Shown here: in pieces, positions 8,197 through 16,613 of the stretch
Numbering within the stretch: the stretch's first letter is position 1
Layout of the letters: each line of letters opens with the position of its first letter
Assembly (NCBI GenBank): GCA_028718845.1
Contig: JAQULA010000002.1
Coordinates: forward strand, 1 to 28,406
Direction of reading: 5' to 3'
Length of the DNA: 28,406 nt
Source: Candidatus Omnitrophota bacterium
GTDB taxonomy: Bacteria; Omnitrophota; Gorgyraeia; B26-G9
The notes under the pieces: model-generated
What the model was told of the DNA's origin: nothing
Database searches by the model: none
What the model saw: the letters and a program-made list of their open reading frames with translations, nothing else
Position numbers and translations under genes: made by a program

Positions 8197-10130
8197 AAAA
8201 ACGAAATAGTGCCCTGATTGTCCTGGTATGGTTATTATGCTGGTCAACTGCGTCCGCGATTGCCCAGCAAAGCCGCATTTCAAACTTTGAGCAGGAACAA
8301 GCCGCAACGATTGCTTCCCAAATCGCCCAGCAAAAAAGCCTGACCCAGGAGACTGTCCCGGTAAAAGTGGTGGATACACAGGAGCTTTTAAACCGCGGCT
8401 ATGAGGCCTGGGGAAAATTGGAATTCGGGAAGGCAAAGAGTTATTTCGAACGCGCCCGAGCTATCGAACCGGGGAATGAAGAGATCTGCCGGCTTATTTT
8501 TGAAATCGACAAAGCCAGCCTGCTGTTCGAACAGCGCCAGGTCGAGATGAAAAAAGAAATTCTTCAGGGGCAGCGCATATTGGATACGGAGAAGGCCGGG
8601 CTTATCGAGCAACCGTCTTCGGCGGCGGTAATACCGCCGGCAACCGCGGCTTCGCGTAAACTGCGCGATATTGCCGCTCAAAAGAAAGTCAGCGTCGATT
8701 TTAATGAAGCGCAGCTGAGCAAGATCATCGAGTATCTCTCGAATGTGAGCGGCATTAATATCGTGATGGACGAGTCGGCCGTGTCCCGTTCCGGCAGTTT
8801 GAGTATCCACATGAAAGATATTACCCTGGTGCAGGCATTGGAGTCGGTGTTGCGCACTAAGGGGCTGGCGTATCGTTTTGAAGAGAATAGTATCTGGGTG
8901 AGTACCCGGGAAGGTATTACCAATGAAGAACTGGTAACCCGGATTTATCATCTTTCGCAGGGATTGGCGACGTTTACCACCTTTACCACTTTTGATACCG
9001 TGACCGTAAAAAACATCAAGTCCGATAACGCTACCGCCAGTGATGCTCCGGAAACCGTGAAAACGGCCAAAGAAGCGGCACCCAAGCAGGCCGGCCAGAA
9101 AGAATCGGGGATATCGACCTATGAAGGGGTCAAGATCGGCGGGCCCGGCGGAGTATCCGGAAAAATCACCCTGACGATCAAAGATGTTTTCAGAGAAATA
9201 ATCACCTGGCCGGAAGGCAGCAGTATTTTCCTGGATAATCGTACCAGTACGCTTATTGTCCGCAACACGCCCAGCAACCTGTCCGTGCTGGAACAGGCCT
9301 TGGAAGTGCTTGATGTCAATCCGCCTCAGGTTATGATCGAAGCCCGGTTTGTTGAGATCGGCGCTGATGATCTTTCGTCCCTGGGCCTTAATATTAATGC
9401 CGAGGTAACTGCAACCGGAGCCAAATCAAGCCATACGTTCCCGTTCAAAAAAGACCAAAATACGAAGTATGCCGATTCATTTTCAACTGCCAGCAATGTC
9501 GATTTTGGAGTGCTTGATTTCAGTCAATTTCAGGCGGTGTTGTCGGCGATTGAGCAGAATACCGACAGTAATACCCTTTCTTCACCGAAAGTAACCACCA
9601 TCAGCGGACAGGAAGCAGTAATTAAAATCGTCAAAGAATATCGTTATCCGACAAAATACGAAATACAAACCTATGATTCCGTCGTCGGAGACCAGGCCCG
9701 GACCTATTATGCTACGGTTCCCTCGGAGTTTAAAACCCGGGATATCGGGATTATCTTAAAAGTGACGCCGAATGTCGGTTCCGACGGCAAGACGATCAAC
9801 CTTACGCTGGTTCCCGAGGTTAGTGAATTCGACATCAATAACGATATGTATAATTTCGGAACCACCGATCATCCGTATTTACAGCCGTTTTTCAATGTGC
9901 GTAATGCTACGGCGAGCATTGTGGTTAACAACAACGATACCGTGGTCATGGGCGGGTTGATGCGCGAGGTGGTCGAGCATACGGTAAGCCGGGTTCCGCT
10001 GTTGGGAAGCGTTCCGCTGGTAGGCGCATTGTTCAGCCATAAATCCGATAATAAGGAAAAGAAGAATCTGTTGATATTTGTTACCGCGCGTATTATTGCG
10101 CCAACCGGGGAGACGATTCAGAGCAAGTAA
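8193..10130 (+). CDS. pilQ: Outer-membrane secretin (PilQ/GspD superfamily)
   Basis: The secretin forms the outer-membrane channel for the pilus or secreted substrates. The N-terminus is a clear signal peptide (NSALIVLVWLLCWSTASAIA, cleavage near residue 24). A single TPR-like helical pair follows at about 64-98, an unusual addition. An N0/STN-type domain (about 165-238, VSVDFNEAQLSKIIEYLS...), a Thr/Ala/Lys-rich linker (about 260-310) and an N1-type domain (about 325-375) come next. The C-terminal secretin domain has LSSPKVTTISGQEA near 462, GIILKVTPNV near 519 and the hallmark VPLLGSVPLVGALF at 601-614. At 645 residues it has normal secretin length. No AMIN domain is evident, so the PilQ name rests on the linked pilus genes; GspD would be an equally fair label. 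The start overlaps the upstream stop. Confidence 0.9.
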   Translation: MKKRNSALIVLVWLLCWSTASAIAQQSRISNFEQEQAATIASQIAQQKSLTQETVPVKVVDTQELLNRGYEAWGKLEFGKAKSYFERARAIEPGNEEICRLIFEIDKASLLFEQRQVEMKKEILQGQRILDTEKAGLIEQPSSAAVIPPATAASRKLRDIAAQKKVSVDFNEAQLSKIIEYLSNVSGINIVMDESAVSRSGSLSIHMKDITLVQALESVLRTKGLAYRFEENSIWVSTREGITNEELVTRIYHLSQGLATFTTFTTFDTVTVKNIKSDNATASDAPETVKTAKEAAPKQAGQKESGISTYEGVKIGGPGGVSGKITLTIKDVFREIITWPEGSSIFLDNRTSTLIVRNTPSNLSVLEQALEVLDVNPPQVMIEARFVEIGADDLSSLGLNINAEVTATGAKSSHTFPFKKDQNTKYADSFSTASNVDFGVLDFSQFQAVLSAIEQNTDSNTLSSPKVTTISGQEAVIKIVKEYRYPTKYEIQTYDSVVGDQARTYYATVPSEFKTRDIGIILKVTPNVGSDGKTINLTLVPEVSEFDINNDMYNFGTTDHPYLQPFFNVRNATASIVVNNNDTVVMGGLMREVVEHTVSRVPLLGSVPLVGALFSHKSDNKEKKNLLIFVTARIIAPTGETIQSK

Positions 10131-10311
10131 AAAGTATGGGGGGCGTTCCGCGGCCGGGCAGCTCAGCGTTATTGTTTCCGATGCCGAACGGTTTACCGGA
10201 TCGCCGAAGAGGGATGCCGCTGCGAAAGCGGGCGAAGCCTGAGCAAAAACTTCAAACAGAGTTTCATGCCATAAGAAAAATCCGCAAAAACAAGGAATGT
10301 TTTCCTGATTC

Positions 10312-12882
10312 ATGCAGAGAAAAAAATTATTTATTGTTGACGGTAATTCCTACTGCTACCGGGCGTATTATGCGATTATGAACCTTAATACGGCCGACGG
10401 GCGTCCGACCGGCGCGGTGTATGGGTTTGTAACCATGCTGAATAAATTGCGCGCGGAAGCCGCCCCGGATTACCTGGCGGTTTGTTTCGACCTGAAAGGG
10501 CCGACTCTGCGCCATGAAAAATACGCCGAGTATAAGATAAACCGTAAACCCATGCCGGATGACCTGCGCGAGCAGATGAAAACGATCAAAGAGGTGGTCG
10601 ACGCCTACGGTATCCCCATATTCGAACTTACCGGGTATGAGGCCGACGATATTATCGCCACTCTGGCGACCCGGTTTAAAACCGCGGTAGATGTGTATGT
10701 GGTCAGCAATGATAAAGATATGTTGCAATTGGTTGACAAGTATGTTAAAATCTATAATCCGCAGAAAGATAATGCGATTGTCGATGAAAAAAAGGTTTTA
10801 TTGCGATACAATGTCAACCCCAGCCAGATTACTGACCTTTTAGCTTTAACCGGTGACAGTTCGGATAATATTCCAGGCGTGCCAGGTATCGGTGAGAAGA
10901 CCGCCGCGGAATTGATCCAGACCTTTGGGGATTTGGAAACTATTCTGAAAAATACCGCCGGAATTCCGCAGAAGAAACGCCGGGAATTGCTTGAACAATA
11001 CGCGGACCAGGCGCGGTTAAGCAAAAACCTGGCAACGGTGGTAACGGATGTTCCCCTCACGGTCACCTTGGAATCGCTGGCGGGAAAAGATGAAAATATC
11101 CCGGAACTTAAAAAAATTTTTCAGGCGCTTGAATTCAAAAGTTTATATATAACTCTGCTGCAAAAACAGGGTGCAGCGGCATCGGCCGCGATACCGTCGG
11201 TAACCGGGGTGGAACACGCGGAGCGTTTGGCTGATGCCGCCGTTCGGGCCGGTGAACTTTCTCTGAACGTGCAAGCGGATGAACGCGATCCCCGGGTTTT
11301 GCGCGCTATCGATTTGTGCTGCGATGGAGAAACTGCGGTCCGGTTTGAACGTGACCGGGCTCTTTCCGACCGGGGGATTATCGATTGTCTGGATGCGCTG
11401 CTGCGGAATCCTAAAGTCGTTAAAATCGGATATGACCTGAAGTCGGCTTGTGTGATGTTGGCGCCGATCGGGATTTGTCTGGAAGAGCCGTTCTTTGACT
11501 GCATGTTGGCTGCTTATTTACTTGAACCGGGCGCGGGTGCTCCGTCGCTTGCGGATATTGCTGCCGTATATGCCGGACGCAGCATAAATGACGAATCCGC
11601 GGCCGGCGAACAATCGGCGCTGAAACAAGCATTGCAGGCCCGGCTGGAATCGAAAAATCTGGCGGATTTGTTTTCTTCGGTTGAAATGCCGCTGATCCGG
11701 GTCCTCGCGTCGATGGAGCAAGCGGGCATTCGTGTCGACCGTTCATTGCTGAGTCGGCTGGAACAGGAGTTCGATGCGAAATTAACCGCATTGACGGAAC
11801 AGATTTATGCGGTAAGCGGTTCTCAGTTTAATATAAACTCTCCCAAACAGTTGAGTGAGGTTTTATTCGATCGTTTGCAGTTGCCGGTGATAAAGAAAGG
11901 CAAAAGCGGGCCTTCCACCGACGGAGAAGTGCTGGAGCGTTTGTCGGCGACGCATGCGTTGCCGAAAATGATCCTGGACTACCGGGAATTAGCCAAATTA
12001 AAATCAACTTATGTGGTGGGGATGCTTGCGCTGATTGATGCCCGGACCGGGCGCATCCATACCTCGTTTAACCAGGCCGTAACGGCAACCGGCAGGCTAA
12101 GCTCGAGTGAACCGAATTTACAAAATATCCCGGTTCGAACCGAAGCCGGCCGGCAGATACGTGCGGCGTTTACCTCCCGGGGCAAGGGATGGCTGCTGCT
12201 GTCCGCCGATTATTCGCAGATCGAGCTGCGGGTTTTGGCGCATTTATCGGGTGACCGGAAATTGATCGATGCGTTTCGTCATGACGAGGATATCCATGCC
12301 TTAACCGCGTCATTGATCTTCAATGTCGCCCAGAGCGCGGTTACCGAAGAGATGCGCGATCTGGCCAAGCGGGTCAACTTCGGCATCGTTTACGGCATGG
12401 GCCCCTACGGGTTGGCGCGCGATCTGGGAATAAGTAATGCCGAAGCGAAAAAATTCATTGAGGAATATTTTAACCGTTATCCGGGGGTGCAGTCGTACCT
12501 GCAGCGTCAGATCGAAGAAGCGCGCACGCAGGGATATGTGACCACGCTCCTGAACCGGCGCCGGTATATCCCGCAGATTAACGCTCAGAATCAGATGCAG
12601 CGCAGTTTTGCCGAACGCACGGCCATGAATACGCCGGTGCAGGGTACGGCGGCGGACCTGATCAAAGCGGCGATGGTTTCTATTTACCGCGTGTTGAATA
12701 AAGAACGCTTGCAAACGGCGATGGTTTTACAGGTGCACGATGAATTGGTATTCGACGTTCCGGACGAAGAGCTCCCGGCGGTACGCGGCATCGTTACGGA
12801 AAATATGGAGAATGTGATTCGATTGGAAGTTCCGGTTAAAGTGGGGATAAAAACAGGGGTTAACTGGCGAGACCTGCATTAA
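10312..12882 (+). CDS. polA: DNA polymerase I, proofreading site apparently lost
   Basis: This polymerase handles repair and Okazaki-fragment maturation. Of 856 residues, about 1-285 are the 5' nuclease (IVDGNSYCYRAYY, YEADDIIATLA, SNDKDMLQL, GDSSDNIPGVPGIGEKTA). About 300-450 has the 3'-5' exonuclease fold, but the catalytic DxE strand reads ELSLNVQAD and the later Asp in NLKYD of E. coli is replaced in GYDLKSACVML. Only the last Asp (FFDCMLAAYLL) remains, so proofreading is probably absent, as in Taq and Bst enzymes. The polymerase domain is intact: motif A DYSQIELRVLAHLSGD, O helix RDLAKRVNFGIVYGMG and motif C QVHDELVFD. The start ATG at 10312 is the family-consistent one. glgA follows after 12 bases. 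Confidence 0.97.
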   Translation: MQRKKLFIVDGNSYCYRAYYAIMNLNTADGRPTGAVYGFVTMLNKLRAEAAPDYLAVCFDLKGPTLRHEKYAEYKINRKPMPDDLREQMKTIKEVVDAYGIPIFELTGYEADDIIATLATRFKTAVDVYVVSNDKDMLQLVDKYVKIYNPQKDNAIVDEKKVLLRYNVNPSQITDLLALTGDSSDNIPGVPGIGEKTAAELIQTFGDLETILKNTAGIPQKKRRELLEQYADQARLSKNLATVVTDVPLTVTLESLAGKDENIPELKKIFQALEFKSLYITLLQKQGAAASAAIPSVTGVEHAERLADAAVRAGELSLNVQADERDPRVLRAIDLCCDGETAVRFERDRALSDRGIIDCLDALLRNPKVVKIGYDLKSACVMLAPIGICLEEPFFDCMLAAYLLEPGAGAPSLADIAAVYAGRSINDESAAGEQSALKQALQARLESKNLADLFSSVEMPLIRVLASMEQAGIRVDRSLLSRLEQEFDAKLTALTEQIYAVSGSQFNINSPKQLSEVLFDRLQLPVIKKGKSGPSTDGEVLERLSATHALPKMILDYRELAKLKSTYVVGMLALIDARTGRIHTSFNQAVTATGRLSSSEPNLQNIPVRTEAGRQIRAAFTSRGKGWLLLSADYSQIELRVLAHLSGDRKLIDAFRHDEDIHALTASLIFNVAQSAVTEEMRDLAKRVNFGIVYGMGPYGLARDLGISNAEAKKFIEEYFNRYPGVQSYLQRQIEEARTQGYVTTLLNRRRYIPQINAQNQMQRSFAERTAMNTPVQGTAADLIKAAMVSIYRVLNKERLQTAMVLQVHDELVFDVPDEELPAVRGIVTENMENVIRLEVPVKVGIKTGVNWRDLH

Positions 12883-12894
12883 GGGGAGGGGAAA

Positions 12895-14301
12895 ATGAAA
12901 GTACTTTTTTGTTCTTCGGAAGTGGTTCCGTTTGCCAAAACCGGCGGACTTGCCGATGTGGCCGGAACGCTGCCGCCGGCATTAGCGGCGCTGGATGCCG
13001 AAATTAAGATCGTGATGCCGCGGTACCGGAGTATTGACGTTAAAAAGTTCGGATTAAAAAAACTGAATGACGATACCTGGGTGGGAAAACTGGGCAAAAA
13101 CATCGAGGTGTATTTCCTGGAAAAAAATAAATATTTCGACCGTGACGGGCTGTACCAGGATAAAGGCGTAGATTATCCCGATAACCTGGAGCGGTTCACC
13201 TATTACTGCGTGCGGACGCTTAATTTGCTCAAGACGATAAAATTTTCGCCGGATATTATCCATTGTCATGATTGGCAGTCGGGATTGATTCCGGTGTTTT
13301 TGAAGACGCTGTATAAGAACGATCCGTTTTACAAAAAGGTAAAAACGGTATTTACGATCCATAACCTGGGATATCAGGGGCTGTTTCCCGCCGAGGAATT
13401 TTCGCTGACCGGGCTGGAAAAAGAGGTGTTTTCCGTAAACGGTCTGGAATTTTACGGGAAAGTGAATTTGTTAAAAGGGGCGTTGCTGTTCAGCGACCGG
13501 ATAACCACGGTAAGCCCGACTTATGCCCGGGAGATACAGACTACCGAGTACGGCTGCGGGCTGGAAGGAGTATTGCGGCAGAGAAAAACCGATATCACCG
13601 GGATTTTGAACGGGATAAATTACGAAGAATGGAATCCCGGCGGGAATGGTGCGCTGGCGAAAAATTACGGCCCGGATTCGATTGAGGATAAATATGTCAA
13701 TAAAGCCGACCTGCAAAAGCAATGCGGTCTGGCGGTGGATGCGAAGACTCCGCTGTTCGGCATGATCACCCGTTTGGCGGACCAGAAAGGGCTGGATATT
13801 TTTGCCGCTATCATCGATGATTTTGCCCGCTTGCCGGTTCAGTTTGTTTTATTGGGCACCGGTGAGCCGCGTTACCATGCGCTTTTTGAAAGTGTCGCGA
13901 AAAAATATAAAAACACGTCGATAAGCCTGACTTTCAACGCCGCGCTGGCCTATAAGATATACGCCGGATCGGATATGTTTCTGATGCCTTCATATTATGA
14001 ACCGTGCGGGTTGGGGCAGCTGATCAGCCTGGCCTTCGGTACGATTCCGCTGGTGCGCCGCACCGGCGGGCTTGCCGATACCGTGGTCGATTACGATCCG
14101 TTTACCCGTAAAGGGAACGGTTTCGTGTTTGACCGCTATGAATCCGGGGCGTTGCTGGAGACCGTGAAGCGTTCGTTGTGCGTGTATCAGGATGACAAGG
14201 CCTGGAAAAAACTGGCGGTAACGGCGATGAAGAGCGATTTTTCCTGGAAAAAATCGGCGAAACAGTACCTGTCATTGTATAAAGAACTGATGAAAAAATA
14301 A
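12895..14301 (+). CDS. glgA: Glycogen (starch) synthase, GT5 family
   Basis: The enzyme transfers glucose from ADP-glucose to the non-reducing end of an alpha-1,4-glucan. The 468-residue length is typical. The ADP-glucose binding motif KTGGLADVAG begins at residue 15, and HCHDWQSGLIP is present. TVSPTYAREI, ITRLADQKGLDI and the C-terminal nucleotide-sugar site YEPCGLGQLISLAFGT followed by RRTGGLADTV are all present. In many homologues the C-terminal motif is EPCGLTQ; here it is EPCGLGQ. The ribosome binding site GGGGAGGGG lies just before ATG. The gene is close behind polA and probably co-transcribed. No other glycogen genes are in the window. Confidence 0.95.
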   Translation: MKVLFCSSEVVPFAKTGGLADVAGTLPPALAALDAEIKIVMPRYRSIDVKKFGLKKLNDDTWVGKLGKNIEVYFLEKNKYFDRDGLYQDKGVDYPDNLERFTYYCVRTLNLLKTIKFSPDIIHCHDWQSGLIPVFLKTLYKNDPFYKKVKTVFTIHNLGYQGLFPAEEFSLTGLEKEVFSVNGLEFYGKVNLLKGALLFSDRITTVSPTYAREIQTTEYGCGLEGVLRQRKTDITGILNGINYEEWNPGGNGALAKNYGPDSIEDKYVNKADLQKQCGLAVDAKTPLFGMITRLADQKGLDIFAAIIDDFARLPVQFVLLGTGEPRYHALFESVAKKYKNTSISLTFNAALAYKIYAGSDMFLMPSYYEPCGLGQLISLAFGTIPLVRRTGGLADTVVDYDPFTRKGNGFVFDRYESGALLETVKRSLCVYQDDKAWKKLAVTAMKSDFSWKKSAKQYLSLYKELMKK

Positions 14302-14356
14302 CCGGAGATTGAGCGGGCGGGCCGGCGCAGTCCCCGGGAAAATTTGAATCGAAATT

Positions 14357-14974
14357 ATGACGCTGATCGGTATTACCGGAAGTTTAGCGAGCGGAAAATC
14401 AACGGTGGCGGCGATGTTCGGCCGCTGCGGGGCAACGGTTTTTAATGCCGATCGGATCGCTCATCGGGCATTATTCCGGAACACGTCGTCCTATCGGAAG
14501 CTGATAACCCGGTTCGGCAAGGTGATTTTGAACAAACGGGGAGGGATCGACCGGGAAAAACTGGCGGCAATCGGGTTTGCCGATGCCCGGAACGAGCGGG
14601 ATATGTGCGCGATCATTCACCCGCAGGTTTTCGCGTATCTGCGGCGGAATATCCGGATGTGCCGGAAAAAAAATCCGCGGCGAGCCATTGTGGTGGAAGC
14701 GCCCCTGTTGATAGAGTCGGGGCTGTTCCGGAGCATGGATACGGTTATTGTGGTGAGGGCGGGGTTGCCGCAGCAGCGCCGGCGGGCGGCGGAGCGAAGC
14801 ATGAGTGTGGAGCAATTCCGGCGGCGGGTACGGTTTCAGATGCCGCTGCGCGAGAAAATCACGTACGCTGATTATGTCATCGATAATCGCGGGACTTTAA
14901 AATATACAGAGCGTCAAGTCAGGGATATAAGCAAACAATTAAACATTAGGAAGGTATATGGGAACAAACACTGA
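14357..14974 (+). CDS. coaE: Dephospho-CoA kinase
   Basis: It phosphorylates dephospho-CoA, the last step of coenzyme A synthesis. The P-loop GSLASGKST is at about 8-16. The substrate-binding segment NADRIAHRAL follows, with Asn where DAD is usual. IIHPQVFAYLRRNI, the EAPLLIESGL lid-region motif and the late DYVIDNRGT are typical of CoaE. The 205 residues match the family. The last 17 bases overlap rho, whose ribosome binding site lies within coaE. The protein is rich in Arg, with several Arg clusters in the C-terminal third; I would not read more into that. Confidence 0.93.
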   Translation: MTLIGITGSLASGKSTVAAMFGRCGATVFNADRIAHRALFRNTSSYRKLITRFGKVILNKRGGIDREKLAAIGFADARNERDMCAIIHPQVFAYLRRNIRMCRKKNPRRAIVVEAPLLIESGLFRSMDTVIVVRAGLPQQRRRAAERSMSVEQFRRRVRFQMPLREKITYADYVIDNRGTLKYTERQVRDISKQLNIRKVYGNKH

Positions 14975-16349
14975 AAAAGGTAAGGTAGTAAAGGCGGAAA
15001 ACGGTACTAAAAATGGGCAGAATACGAACACGGTCAAACCGAAGCCGGCCCAGAATGAGGAACGCCGGATGGTAAAGGAGGATGGGTATATGGATATTGG
15101 CGAATTGAAAAAGATGACCGGTTCCGGATTATTAAAGATCGCCAAAGAACTGCAGGTACCCAATATCAGCGGCATGCGTAAACAGGACTTGATTTTTAAG
15201 GTCCTTCAGGCGCAGGCGGAGAAAGCCGGCAATATGTTCGGCGAAGGGATCCTGGAGGTTTTGCCCGACGGGTTTGGATTTTTACGCAGTCCCAACTATA
15301 ATTATCTGCCGTGTCCGGACGATATTTATATCTCTCCCAGCCAGATTCGCAAATTCGATCTGCGCACCGGTGATACGGTAAGCGGACAGATCCGGCCGCC
15401 GAAAGAAGGTGAGCGCTATTTCGCTCTGCTTAAGGTCGAGGCGGTTAATTTTGAATCCCCGGAAAAAGCCAAAGAAAAAATCCTGTTCGATAATCTGACC
15501 CCGTTGTATCCGAATAAACGGTTTATTCTGGAAACGAACCCGGAAGAAGTATCGACGCGGATCATGGATTTGCTGACGCCCATCGGCAAGGGCCAGCGCG
15601 GACTTATCGTTGCTCCGCCCTATAGCGGAAAAACGGTATTGCTGCAAAAGATTGCCAATAGCATAACCCAGAACAATGAAGACGTGATCCTGATTGTTTT
15701 GTTGATCGATGAACGTCCGGAAGAAGTCACCGATATGCAGCGTTCGGTCAAAGGCGAAGTTATCAGCAGCACTTTTGACGAGCCGCCGGAGCGTCACGTG
15801 CAGGTGGCGGAAATCGTGCTGGAAAAAGCCAAACGCCTGGTTGAATGCGGAAAAGATGTGGTTATCCTGCTGGACAGCATTACCCGTCTGGCCCGGGCCC
15901 ATAACACCGTGGTGCCGCATTCCGGGAAGATCCTTTCCGGCGGTGTGGATTCGACGGCCTTACAAAAACCGAAGCGCTTTTTCGGCGCGGCGCGCAATGT
16001 CGAAGAAGGCGGGTCGTTGACCATTCTGGCCACGGCGCTGATCGATACCGGAAGCCGTATGGACGAAGTTATTTTTGAGGAATTCAAAGGAACGGGTAAC
16101 ATGGAACTGCAGTTGGATCGCAACCTTTTCCAGCGGCGGATTTATCCGGCCATCGACATCAAGCGTTCGAATACCCGTAAGGAAGAATTATTGGTCGATC
16201 CGGAAGAACTGCGATTGATTTGGGTTCTGCGCAAGGCGTTAAACGAGTTGAGCAGTGTCGAAGCGATGGAGTTGCTTACGGAAAAACTTTCCAAAGTAAA
16301 GACCAACGCGGAATTTTTATTAACCCTTTCCAGAAACGGAAAAACATAG
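14958..16349 (+). CDS. rho: Transcription termination factor Rho
   Basis: This is a hexameric RNA helicase that ends transcription. Residues 1 to about 45 are a polar, Lys/Asn-rich extension not present in E. coli Rho (419 residues; here 463). The SAP-like N-terminal domain (MDIGELKKMTGSGLLKIAKELQV) and the cold-shock RNA-binding domain (EGILEVLPDGFGFLRS) follow. The ATPase core has P-loop VAPPYSGKTVLLQ, VLLIDERPEEVTDM, the Walker B/Q-loop stretch LLDSITRLARAHN with SGKILSGGVD, and the arginine-finger region FGAARNVEEGGSLTI. In the P-loop, Tyr-Ser replaces the Lys-Ala of the common APPKAGKT. An in-frame alternative start is the ATG at 15090 (MDIGELKK), but AGGAAGGT before 14958 favours the longer form. 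Confidence 0.96.
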   Translation: MGTNTEKGKVVKAENGTKNGQNTNTVKPKPAQNEERRMVKEDGYMDIGELKKMTGSGLLKIAKELQVPNISGMRKQDLIFKVLQAQAEKAGNMFGEGILEVLPDGFGFLRSPNYNYLPCPDDIYISPSQIRKFDLRTGDTVSGQIRPPKEGERYFALLKVEAVNFESPEKAKEKILFDNLTPLYPNKRFILETNPEEVSTRIMDLLTPIGKGQRGLIVAPPYSGKTVLLQKIANSITQNNEDVILIVLLIDERPEEVTDMQRSVKGEVISSTFDEPPERHVQVAEIVLEKAKRLVECGKDVVILLDSITRLARAHNTVVPHSGKILSGGVDSTALQKPKRFFGAARNVEEGGSLTILATALIDTGSRMDEVIFEEFKGTGNMELQLDRNLFQRRIYPAIDIKRSNTRKEELLVDPEELRLIWVLRKALNELSSVEAMELLTEKLSKVKTNAEFLLTLSRNGKT

Positions 16350-16355
16350 TATACT
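16327..16355 (+). promoter_or_regulatory. Candidate promoter for the rpmE-prfA-prmC-murA operon
   Basis: TTTCCA at 16327-16332 and TATACT at 16350-16355 are separated by 17 bases. A second TATACT directly follows at 16355-16360. The -35 lies within the last codons of rho. A small CGCT-GTAA-AGCG hairpin (16370-16381) follows in the leader of rpmE. Confidence 0.45.
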
Positions 16356-16415
16356 ATACTGTTTTATAACGCTGTAAAGCGAAAAACGATAACTAATAGT
16401 GAAGGAGGAACGGTT

Positions 16416-16613
16416 ATGAAGGAAAAAATCCATCCGGAATACAAGGAAACGACGATCACCTGTGCCTGCGGGGAGTCGATCAAAACCCGGAGCACAAAAG
16501 ACAATATTCGCGTGGAAATCTGCAGCCAGTGTCATCCGTTTTACACCGGGAAGCAGAAATTGGTGGATACTGCCGGAAGAGTGGAACGTTTCAAGAAACG
16601 CTATGCGAAATAA
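16416..16613 (+). CDS. rpmE: 50S ribosomal protein bL31, zinc-binding form
   Basis: This 65-residue L31 has the four-cysteine zinc ribbon (C16, C18, C36, C39: TCACGE and CSQCHPFYTGKQK), which marks the zinc-containing C+ paralogue. In many bacteria this form is replaced by a zinc-free copy under zinc starvation. FYTGKQKLVDTAGRVERFKKRY is the typical C-terminal signature. It has a strong ribosome binding site AAGGAGGA (16402-16409). Its last 11 bases overlap the start of prfA, a common rpmE-prfA arrangement. Confidence 0.96.
   Translation: MKEKIHPEYKETTITCACGESIKTRSTKDNIRVEICSQCHPFYTGKQKLVDTAGRVERFKKRYAK

Noticed and set aside
8960..8995. Short repetitive codons in the secretin (FTTFTTF)
   Set aside because: This is a small low-complexity run in a Thr-rich linker between secretin domains, with no sign of expansion.
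10136..10381. Open frame of 81 codons between the secretin and polA
   Set aside because: It has no good ribosome binding site, overlaps the polA start in another frame, has an Arg/Pro-rich low-complexity product and no recognisable family.
16462..16602. Upstream extension of the prfA frame
   Set aside because: It lies entirely within rpmE in another frame; RF1 homology begins at ATG 16603.
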